A DNA stretch of 13,486 bases from Clostridiaceae bacterium (GTDB lineage Bacteria > Bacillota > Clostridia > Saccharofermentanales > UBA5734): contig JAAYPL010000090.1 of the NCBI GenBank assembly GCA_012519875.1, positions 1-13,486 on the forward strand, written 5' to 3'. The first letter of the stretch is position 1. Each line of letters begins with the position of its first letter. This document shows, in pieces, positions 8,776 to 13,486 of this stretch. Under the pieces are notes generated by a model. That model was given only the letters and a program-made list of their open reading frames with translations, was not told where the DNA came from and ran no database searches. Both the position numbers and the translations under genes were made by a program.

Positions 8776-9285
8776 TTACTCGTTTTCCGGATGCATCACA
8801 TTCATGGCCCGTACGCCGCGCTCAATGGCAATCGGGCCGGTGCGAACCAGCTCAAGAATGCCGTAAGGCTCCAGCATGCCCTCGAGTGCGAAAATTTTAT
8901 CTTCTTTTCCGCTGAGTTCGATGGTCAATGTGGTGGGCGAGACATCGATGACATGTCCGCGAAAAATATCGATAATTTGAAGAATCTGTGCCCGTGATGC
9001 AGCCTCGGCCTTGACCTTGATGAATACCAGTTCCCGAGAGAAAGACTCATCAGGGGACAAGTGCCGGACCAGCAGGACATCCGGCAGCTTGTGGAGCTGT
9101 CGGATAATCTGATTGACTTGCTCATCACTGCTGCGCAAAGTGATCGTAATTCGGGAAATCGCAGGATCCTGGGTTACGCCGACCGCCAAGCTCTCGATGT
9201 TATAGCCACGACGAGCAAACAAGCTGGAAACTCTATTGAGGACGCCGGCTCTGTTTTCAACCAGAACAGAAAGGCTTTTCAGCAT
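8776..9285 (-). CDS. ilvN: Acetohydroxyacid synthase small, regulatory subunit
   Basis: ACT-domain subunit that activates the IlvB catalytic subunit and usually confers valine feedback inhibition. The product is 169 residues, the normal size of the longer IlvN/IlvH type. The N-terminal ACT domain (about 3-75) opens LSVLVENRAGVLNRVSSLF and continues GYNIESLAVG, the standard signature. A C-terminal regulatory domain follows, including VIDVSPTTLTIELSG and MLEPYGILELVRTG. The frame extends 13 codons further upstream to 9324, but the ATG at 9285 is preferred: AAAGGAGG lies close upstream of it and family homology starts exactly there. The gene sits on the minus strand with ilvC, while its partner ilvB is on the plus strand more than 2.9 kb away. 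Confidence 0.95.
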   Translation of the reverse strand: MLKSLSVLVENRAGVLNRVSSLFARRGYNIESLAVGVTQDPAISRITITLRSSDEQVNQIIRQLHKLPDVLLVRHLSPDESFSRELVFIKVKAEAASRAQILQIIDIFRGHVIDVSPTTLTIELSGKEDKIFALEGMLEPYGILELVRTGPIAIERGVRAMNVMHPENE

Positions 9286-9291
9286 AAGAGA

Positions 9292-9299
9292 CCTCCTTT
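9292..9299 (-). promoter_or_regulatory. Ribosome binding site deciding the ilvN start
   Basis: The minus strand reads AAAGGAGG here, six bases upstream of the ATG at 9285. It lies inside the upstream extension of the frame, which argues against the alternative start at 9324. Confidence 0.85.
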
Positions 9300-9423
9300 G
9301 AGCACTACACAACAAAACTACCACTTTTAAGCGGTGGCTTCAATCGGAACATTCGATGAAGTTGCAAAACGATAAGAAATATCGATCATTCCTGCTCCGG
9401 AATTCGGCTTCCGTCAGCTGCGA

Positions 9424-9828
9424 CTATTTTTTCAACAGATCGCGGATTTCCTCAAGCAGGACGATATCTTCGGCCTTGGCCGGCGGTGCTTCTTCCTCTT
9501 CTTTTTTTCTTTGCAACTTGCCAATGGCCTTAACCAGCAGAAAGATGACCAGAGCGATGATCAGGAACTGCAAAATGACCTCGATTAAATGGCCGTATGT
9601 GACGGCGACCTCAGGTTTGACAATTTCCGAGCCGCTCATTTGCGCCGGGCTGAGAATAATTTTGAGATCGGTAAAACTGATGCCGGCTGTTAGAAACCCA
9701 ATGACCGGCATGATGATGTCATTAACGAAAGAATTAACGATTGCACCAAATGCCGCACCGATAACGACCGCGAAGGCAAGATCGATAACATTGCCGCGCA
9801 GGATGAATTTTTTGAATTCGGATAGCAT
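9424..9828 (-). CDS. mscL: Large-conductance mechanosensitive channel
   Basis: Homopentameric inner-membrane pore that opens under high membrane tension and releases solutes during hypo-osmotic shock. The 134-residue product matches the family throughout. The amphipathic N-terminal helix reads MLSEFKKFILRGNVIDLAFAV. The pore-lining first membrane helix (about 15-43) includes VVIGAAFGAIVNSFVNDIIMP. A periplasmic loop with the variable ILSPAQMSGSEIV follows, then the second helix (about 76-100, rich in Ile/Leu/Val). A charged linker (KEEEEAPPA) leads to the C-terminal helical bundle ending LLEEIRDLLKK. GGAGG lies nine bases before the ATG (CAT at 9826-9828). It appears monocistronic, with its own promoter upstream and a 138-base gap to ilvN. 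I see no defect. Confidence 0.97.
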   Translation of the reverse strand: MLSEFKKFILRGNVIDLAFAVVIGAAFGAIVNSFVNDIIMPVIGFLTAGISFTDLKIILSPAQMSGSEIVKPEVAVTYGHLIEVILQFLIIALVIFLLVKAIGKLQRKKEEEEAPPAKAEDIVLLEEIRDLLKK

Positions 9829-9867
9829 ACACTTAAACCTCCGTATGATTGGGATGAAGTCATCATT

Positions 9868-9894
9868 CTTTAATTCAGTATAGCGAAATTAAAG
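9868..9894. repeat. 8-bp perfect inverted repeat around the mscL -10 box
   Basis: CTTTAATT (9868-9875) and AATTAAAG (9887-9894) are exact inverted copies separated by 11 bases that contain the putative mscL -10 hexamer. It could be a repressor site or a small hairpin. Being AT-rich it could also be chance. Confidence 0.5.
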
Positions 9895-9905
9895 CTGATA
9901 GTGAA
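9877..9905 (-). promoter_or_regulatory. Putative sigma70-like promoter for mscL
   Basis: On the minus strand TTCACT (9905-9900) and TATACT (9882-9877) are spaced by 17 bases. The match is four of six for the -35 and five of six for the -10. The start codon lies about 50 bases downstream, leaving a short leader with the GGAGG ribosome site. Confidence 0.55.
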
Positions 9906-9929
9906 GCGGGCAATGAAGGGGATGTTAAA

Positions 9930-10070
9930 ATGGCCAAATTTCTTGAACACCAAGGACAGGTTCAAGCCGGCGGGCGAGGGAAGGCCAGCATCGTCAAGTT
10001 GGTTGATACACCGGATCTGGCCGAGCAGGCAACAGCGCAGATTCTGTTGACTCGGGTCACGTGGATTACA
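9930..10070 (+). pseudogene. Remnant of an ATP-grasp acyl-CoA ligase beta subunit (SucC-like)
   Basis: The frame begins MAKFLEHQG, like the N-terminus of succinyl-CoA or malate-CoA ligase beta subunits. It jumps directly to QVQAGGRGKASIVKLVDTPD and LAEQATAQIL, which resembles the nucleotide-binding loop region (AQ-AGGRGKAGGVKL type) normally found about 45 residues into these roughly 390-residue proteins. About 35-40 residues between the two blocks are missing. Similarity stops at about codon 39 and the frame then runs antisense into the aminotransferase gene. AAGGGG (9916-9921) eight bases before the ATG shows that the original translation start survives. A 7-base inverted repeat, CTTGAAC (9942-9948) and GTTCAAG (9960-9966), brackets the junction. 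The family call rests on memory of motifs, not a search. Too little is left for function, so I read it as an internally deleted, 3'-truncated gene. The precise substrate of the ancestor is unknown. Confidence 0.7.
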
Positions 10071-10072
10071 AG

Positions 10073-11185
10073 CTATTTTAGGATTTCCCGGATGGCATTT
10101 AGCAACCGATCAACATTTTCTTCTTTGGCGCCATATCCCATTAGACCGATACGGATGACCTTGCCGGCCAGATCACCAAGTCCACTGCCGACTTCGATCA
10201 GGTATTGATCACGCAATTTTGCGCGCAGGGCTTTCTCGTCGATGCCTTGCGGAACTTTGACCGTATTGAGCATCGGTAAACGATAAGGCTCCTCAACCAG
10301 CATCTCCCAGCCCATTGCGTCAAGACCGGCTATCAAGCGGGTGTGGGCTTGCTGGTGGCGACGAAAAACCTTGTCGAGCCCCTCTTCCAGCACGTTGTAG
10401 AGCGACTGGTAAAGGCCGTAGAGTATATTGATGGGTGCGGTATGGTGATAAACCCGACTTGCGCTGGCCCAATAGGCGGTCAGCAAATTCATATCCAAGT
10501 ACCAGTTGGGTACTTTGCTGGCCCGGTTGGTGATTTTTTCCATGGCACGATCGGAAAAGGTGATCGGAGCGATGCCCGGCGGGCAGGAAAGACATTTCTG
10601 ACTGCCGGCATAGCAGATATCAACATGCCAGCTGTCGACTTCGACGGGCATGCCGCACAAGCTGGTCACGCAATCAAGCAAATACAGACTGTCGGTTGAC
10701 CGCAGAAGGTCGCCGATTTCCTTGGCCGGGTTTAAGACACCGGTTGATGTCTCGGCATGCACCATGGCCACGATTTTATACCGGTTCTGTTTAAGCTTGT
10801 CCGCTGCCTGGTCGATCGAAACAGGCTGACCCCACGGGAAATTCAAAACATCGACTTCCGCGCCGAGGCGTGTGGCCACATCAATCATCCGGTTGCCGAA
10901 AACACCGTTGGCCAGAACAAGGACCCGGTCGCCCTTCTCGATGGTATTGACAAAAGCCGTTTCCATGCCGGCCGAACCCGTTCCGGAAATGGGTATCGTA
11001 AAGGTATTCCCGGTACCAAAAACAATAGCCAGATTGGCCTTTATTTCATCCATAATTTCGATAAAGAAAGGGTCCAAATGGCCTAATGTCGGTCTTGACA
11101 AGGCCTGATAGGTTGAGGGTGCCACGGGGCTCGGCCCCGGCCCAAGCAACAGAACACTCTGCACGCGATCCAATAGATTATCCAC
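10073..11185 (-). CDS. Class V PLP aminotransferase, alanine/serine-glyoxylate type
   Basis: Probably transfers an amino group from alanine or serine to glyoxylate in the cytoplasm. Cofactor features in the 370-residue product are SGTGSAGME (67-75, phosphate-binding turn), HAETSTGV (143-150), Asp171 in LLDCVTS, and the Schiff-base Lys197 in YAGSQKCLSCPPG. The segment RVYHHTAPINILYGLYQSL and a C-terminal RIGLMGYGA are typical of the AGXT/PucG/serine-glyoxylate branch. I choose the GTG at 11185 because GGAGGAG is five bases upstream and the family sequence starts shortly after. An in-frame ATG at 11245 would add 20 unrelated residues encoded across the ribosome site. It is divergent from an iclR-type regulator that probably controls it. 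Exact amino donor is not readable; a purine-catabolic (PucG) or serine-cycle role are both possible. Confidence 0.9.
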   Translation of the reverse strand: MDNLLDRVQSVLLLGPGPSPVAPSTYQALSRPTLGHLDPFFIEIMDEIKANLAIVFGTGNTFTIPISGTGSAGMETAFVNTIEKGDRVLVLANGVFGNRMIDVATRLGAEVDVLNFPWGQPVSIDQAADKLKQNRYKIVAMVHAETSTGVLNPAKEIGDLLRSTDSLYLLDCVTSLCGMPVEVDSWHVDICYAGSQKCLSCPPGIAPITFSDRAMEKITNRASKVPNWYLDMNLLTAYWASASRVYHHTAPINILYGLYQSLYNVLEEGLDKVFRRHQQAHTRLIAGLDAMGWEMLVEEPYRLPMLNTVKVPQGIDEKALRAKLRDQYLIEVGSGLGDLAGKVIRIGLMGYGAKEENVDRLLNAIREILK

Positions 11186-11190
11186 TTTTA

Positions 11191-11197
11191 CTCCTCC
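11191..11197 (-). promoter_or_regulatory. Ribosome binding site deciding the aminotransferase GTG start
   Basis: The minus strand reads GGAGGAG, five bases before the GTG at 11185. No comparable site precedes the in-frame ATGs at 11245 or nearby, so the GTG is the likely start. Confidence 0.8.
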
Positions 11198-11254
11198 TTC
11201 ACGCTCTGCCCGAAGCATCAAAATGAAATTAAATTTTAAAATCATCTAATACAA

Positions 11255-11282
11255 TATTATCACAATTCTTTTGCGGGTCAAT
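11255..11282 (-). promoter_or_regulatory. Putative promoter for the aminotransferase
   Basis: On the minus strand TTGACC (11282-11277) and TAATAT (11260-11255) are separated by 16 bases, in an AT-rich stretch. The leader to the GTG start would be about 65 bases. The -10 is a moderate match, so a nearby alternative is possible. Confidence 0.5.
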
Positions 11283-11308
11283 TGATTTTTCTCAGATCGT
11301 ACCTATTG

Positions 11309-11337
11309 TTGCAAAGGACTTATGCGTATGCTATGAT
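11309..11337 (+). promoter_or_regulatory. Putative promoter for the IclR-family regulator
   Basis: TTGCAA (11309-11314) and TATGAT (11332-11337) are spaced by exactly 17 bases and match consensus at four and five of six positions. The start codon is 34 bases past the -10. Confidence 0.7.
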
Positions 11338-11351
11338 TTCACCAAGTGAAA
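11337..11351. promoter_or_regulatory. IclR-type operator candidate TTTCAC-N3-GTGAAA
   Basis: A perfect 6-base palindrome with a 3-base centre (TTTCACCAAGTGAAA) touches the last base of the iclR -10 box and covers the expected transcription start. IclR-family proteins bind roughly 15-base palindromes, commonly in the gap between the regulator and a divergent target, so autorepression is the simplest reading. Binding is inferred. Confidence 0.65.
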
Positions 11352-11371
11352 CCTGAAAGGTAGTTGGTCCA

Positions 11372-12163
11372 ATGGCACAAAAACTGTCCAAATCAAACCA
11401 ATCCATCGAGAAAGTTCTGCTTATTATCGAAATCATGGCCAATGAAAACGGGCCGATGCGGTTGCAAGACATCGCTGAACGAGCCGGTATACCGGCCAGT
11501 ACGACGTTGCGGCTGGTCAACACGCTTTTGCGGCATGGCTACGCCCACCAAGATGCCTATTCGCAAAGATATCATCTTTCATTGAAATTCATGCAGATCG
11601 GCAACAAGATTTATAATCAAATCAGTTTGCGAGATATCGCGCGTCCGTTCCTGCTCGAGCTGGCTCAGCGTTGTCAGGAAGCCAGTTGCTTGGCCATCGA
11701 CCACGATATGGAGGTTGTTTATACCGATGTCGTGGAAGGACCGGACAACATGCTCAAAATCATGCAGCGCATCGGTAAAAGAGCTCCCATGCACTGCACC
11801 GGCGTTGGCAAACTTATGCTGCTGAATTATGATGAGGAGAAGCTGGACAACTTTATCCAAAGCAAGGGACTGCCGGTTTTAACACCCTATACCAAGGTGA
11901 CCAGGGAAGCATTGCTGACTGAGCTGGAAAACTGCCGGAGGCAGGGTTATGCTTTGGACAATGAAGAGTGTGAAATCGGTGCCCGCTGTGTAGCCGGACC
12001 GATTCGAGATTATACAGGCAAGGTCATTGCCGCGATCAGTGTTTCCGGACCGACATCCCGCATGACTCTTGAGCGGACGCCGGCGATTATCGCGGCTGTT
12101 AAGGAAATTGCTACCAGAATATCGCAGAAAATGGCCTTCGAAGAAAAGTCGCCAAAGGATTGA
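11372..12163 (+). CDS. IclR-family transcriptional regulator
   Basis: DNA-binding regulator of 263 residues, the normal family size. The N-terminal winged helix-turn-helix (about 8-70) contains SIEKVLLIIEIM, the recognition region LQDIAERAGIPASTTLRLVNTLLRHGYA and the wing YSQRYHLSLKF. The C-terminal effector domain (about 85-255) shows the family's GKRAPMHCTGVGKLML, the EECEIGARCVAGPIRDYTG segment and a final AISVSGPTSRM. The ATG at 11372 follows AAAGG (11356-11360) at a slightly long spacing of 11 bases. Divergent orientation from the aminotransferase, with a palindrome in the shared gap, suggests that gene and iclR itself as targets. Relatives sense small carboxylates such as glyoxylate and pyruvate, which would suit the neighbour, but the ligand is not readable here. 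Confidence 0.93.
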   Translation: MAQKLSKSNQSIEKVLLIIEIMANENGPMRLQDIAERAGIPASTTLRLVNTLLRHGYAHQDAYSQRYHLSLKFMQIGNKIYNQISLRDIARPFLLELAQRCQEASCLAIDHDMEVVYTDVVEGPDNMLKIMQRIGKRAPMHCTGVGKLMLLNYDEEKLDNFIQSKGLPVLTPYTKVTREALLTELENCRRQGYALDNEECEIGARCVAGPIRDYTGKVIAAISVSGPTSRMTLERTPAIIAAVKEIATRISQKMAFEEKSPKD

Positions 12164-12200
12164 CAGCCGAGCGCCTTTGCTAAGATCTTTTGATGAAAGG

Positions 12201-12237
12201 CTTGCCGCCCGATTATCGGCAAGTCTTTATGTTTTTT
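12201..12237 (+). terminator. Intrinsic terminator of the iclR-family gene
   Basis: CTTGCCG (12201-12207) pairs perfectly with CGGCAAG (12217-12223) around a 9-base loop, followed by TCTTTATGTTTTTT (12224-12237). It lies 37 bases after the iclR stop. The downstream arm and T tract are inside the last codons of the convergent oxidoreductase gene. Confidence 0.85.
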
Positions 12238-13232
12238 GCGGTGAAAATGATGCCGGCCGCCAGGCGCGCCTTTTCCATGACATCGACAACCGAGCGGGTG
12301 ATCGCCATATTCCGAGCGAGGATGTCATATTTTTGTGCCAGAACCAATCGCGTAATTTCTTGCATCTCATAAAACCAGCGATCGGAATCCGGCTGCTCAT
12401 TGAATGTTTGATCCGCGGAACGGGTAACGACCCGGATTTCAGCCAGGCCATTGCTGCCGCCCTTGACCTGAATATAGCCCTGTTCACCTTCGATCAGAAC
12501 CTGATTTTCGCCCCAGGTGTCCTTGGCGGCTGCGCAGCTGCTGACAAAATCATCATATTGCATGACCATAATTCCGGATGTATCGGCCTGACCTGTCCGG
12601 CGGTTGGGATAGTAAGTTGCATTTTGCGGCTCACCGAAAAGGGCAATATTAAGGTAAACATTGTAGTAATTGATGTCCTGAAGGCAACCGCCGGCATGAT
12701 CCAGACTGAATACATTGGGCAGCTCACCGGCCAGCAGTGCATCGTAGCGACCGGAATACTGGCTGTAATTGCAGAGAACCAACCGAACGCGTCCGACGCG
12801 CGGAAGCTGTTTCTTTAGTAGCTGGAAATTAGGCAGGTAAGGGGTTGGCACGGCCTCCAGGAGCAATAGGCCTTGTTCATCAGCCAGCCGCATCAGTGTT
12901 TCCAACTGCTCTTTTTCCGGTGTCAACGGCTTTTCACACAGGACATGTTTGCCATGGGACAATGCCATATGAGCTTGAGGAAAATGCAGATTGTTGGGGG
13001 AAGCGATATAGATGAAGTTAACCTCGCTGTCGTGCATCAAATCGACGAGATCGGTGTAGACTTTTTTCACATTGTGCTCAGATGCCAAAGCCCGGCCTTT
13101 TTCTTGGCTGCGTGAATAGACGGCACTCAACCGGATGCCGTCGGTACGCGCCACGCCGGCCAGAATGGACCGAACAATGGGGCCGGTGCCGATGGTTCCG
13201 AGGACAATTTCCTTAACAGCTCTTTTTTTCAT
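12213..13232 (-). CDS. Gfo/Idh/MocA-family NAD(P)-dependent oxidoreductase
   Basis: Probable cytoplasmic dehydrogenase of a sugar, inositol or related polyol; the substrate cannot be read. In the 339-residue product the Rossmann domain opens LGTIGTGPIVRSIL (GxxGxG at 12-17). ASPNNLHF (77-84) and the family's catalytic CEKPL motif (Lys101) follow, then the C-terminal alpha/beta domain with DHAGGCLQDINYYNV, the segment that carries substrate-site residues. Many members have Asp and His in that last motif. Here the Asp is present and a Tyr takes the later position, a variant I believe occurs in the family. The ATG at 13232 is preferred over the one at 13262: a purine-rich GGAAAG lies nine bases upstream and the family fold begins soon after. 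It is convergent with iclR, so not obviously in its operon, and divergent from the Nudix gene. Confidence 0.88.
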   Translation of the reverse strand: MKKRAVKEIVLGTIGTGPIVRSILAGVARTDGIRLSAVYSRSQEKGRALASEHNVKKVYTDLVDLMHDSEVNFIYIASPNNLHFPQAHMALSHGKHVLCEKPLTPEKEQLETLMRLADEQGLLLLEAVPTPYLPNFQLLKKQLPRVGRVRLVLCNYSQYSGRYDALLAGELPNVFSLDHAGGCLQDINYYNVYLNIALFGEPQNATYYPNRRTGQADTSGIMVMQYDDFVSSCAAAKDTWGENQVLIEGEQGYIQVKGGSNGLAEIRVVTRSADQTFNEQPDSDRWFYEMQEITRLVLAQKYDILARNMAITRSVVDVMEKARLAAGIIFTAKNIKTCR

Positions 13233-13359
13233 GGTAATTATCTTTCCTGCTGATTTTGCCAAGGCAGATCATATTGGTACTGAGGGTTGTTTTTATGTTA
13301 CCATATTATTTAAAACAGAGCGGGATTCGGACATTTTTATCGGCTAAGGTGATCATGGA

Positions 13360-13486
13360 ATGTTGGAAAAAACCTTCGGCTCCAGGAAAGCAAATACAAT
13401 TTACCAAGAACGGGTCGGCGCCTATGGCATTGGTTTTGATCACGAGCAAAAAATCCCGGTTGTCATGACACCTCTCCTTGATGGGA
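13360..13486 (+). CDS. Probable Nudix hydrolase (partial, 3' end missing)
   Basis: An open frame runs from the ATG at 13360 to the window edge, 42 codons plus one base. It reads MLEKTFGSRKANTIYQERVG and then AYGIGFDHEQKIPVVMTP, which resembles the first beta strands of small Nudix pyrophosphohydrolases (RxGAYAI-F...-KIAVV-TP, normally followed by the PGGG-containing Nudix box). The box itself would lie just past the edge, so the catalytic motif is not seen. AAGGTGAT (13346-13353) is suitably placed upstream. An ATG at 13355 opens a different frame that lacks this similarity. The intervening 127 bases to the divergent oxidoreductase start are AT-rich and likely hold both promoters, but I could not place either with confidence. 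Confidence 0.65.
   Translation, partial: MLEKTFGSRKANTIYQERVGAYGIGFDHEQKIPVVMTPLLDG

Noticed and set aside
9398..9413. Hairpin CGGAA/TTCCG downstream of mscL as an intrinsic terminator
   Set aside because: Only five base pairs and no T tract on the mscL strand, so it is not supported as a terminator.
9286..9423. Possible amino acid-responsive leader (T-box or attenuator) before ilvN
   Set aside because: The 138-base gap is too short for a T-box, has no leader peptide rich in Ile/Val/Leu codons, and shows only a weak hairpin (CCAC 9321-9324 with GTGG 9334-9337). No convincing promoter hexamers were found either.
9985..10065. Translation SIVKLVDTPDL resembles spurious peptides sometimes predicted across tRNA genes, suggesting a hidden tRNA
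   Set aside because: The DNA lacks a T-loop GGTTCGAATCC-type motif and no cloverleaf could be drawn; the SucC-like explanation covers more of the sequence.
13256..13468. 70-codon plus-strand frame at the right end
   Set aside because: It overlaps the Nudix-like frame, lacks a well-placed ribosome site at its start and shows no family similarity, whereas the frame from 13360 does.
1..13486. Defence system, prophage, integron, transposon, CRISPR array or other accessory system
   Set aside because: All long frames are accounted for by housekeeping enzyme, transporter, channel and regulator families. No transposase, integrase, terminal repeats or spaced direct repeats were seen.

Overview
The window reads as an ordinary chromosomal stretch from a mid-GC bacterium. 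Very strong AAAGGAGG-type ribosome sites sit before several genes, sigma70-like promoters are readable, and the metabolism is biosynthetic. I lean toward an anaerobic Firmicute-like lineage (Negativicutes or Clostridia), mainly from the ribosome sites and the gene types. That placement is inference and could be wrong. I found no mobile element, CRISPR array, tRNA or rRNA.

Positions 1-5848 (+) hold a tightly packed branched-chain amino acid operon: leuC (its 5' end lies outside the window), leuD, leuB, ilvD and ilvB. Junctions are short gaps or 1-4 base overlaps. Together these genes make the isopropylmalate isomerase, isopropylmalate dehydrogenase, dihydroxy-acid dehydratase and the catalytic subunit of acetohydroxyacid synthase. 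Positions 5849-7614 (+) hold a two-gene ABC transporter of the zinc/manganese type (ATPase plus permease, no binding protein). Its promoter matches consensus at all twelve hexamer positions and is followed by a TTGCAA-N5-TTGCAA operator-like dyad.

Positions 7730-9285 (-) hold ilvN-ilvC, the missing pieces of the same pathway, running toward the first operon. The acetohydroxyacid synthase subunits are therefore encoded on opposite strands with the transporter between them. Next comes mscL (9424-9828, -), then a short decayed remnant of an ATP-grasp acyl-CoA ligase beta subunit (SucC-like, about 9930-10070, +). This remnant keeps its ribosome site and start codon but has lost most of its body.

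Positions 10073-12163 hold a divergent pair: a class V aminotransferase (alanine/serine-glyoxylate type, -) and an IclR-family regulator (+). A perfect TTTCAC-N3-GTGAAA palindrome lies just downstream of the iclR -10 box. A strong intrinsic terminator ends iclR and overlaps the 3' end of a Gfo/Idh/MocA-family oxidoreductase (12213-13232, -). The window ends in the first 42 codons of a probable Nudix hydrolase (+).

I see no convincing undescribed system. The most useful second looks are the internally deleted SucC-like remnant, the split ilvB/ilvN arrangement, and the two operator-like palindromes.
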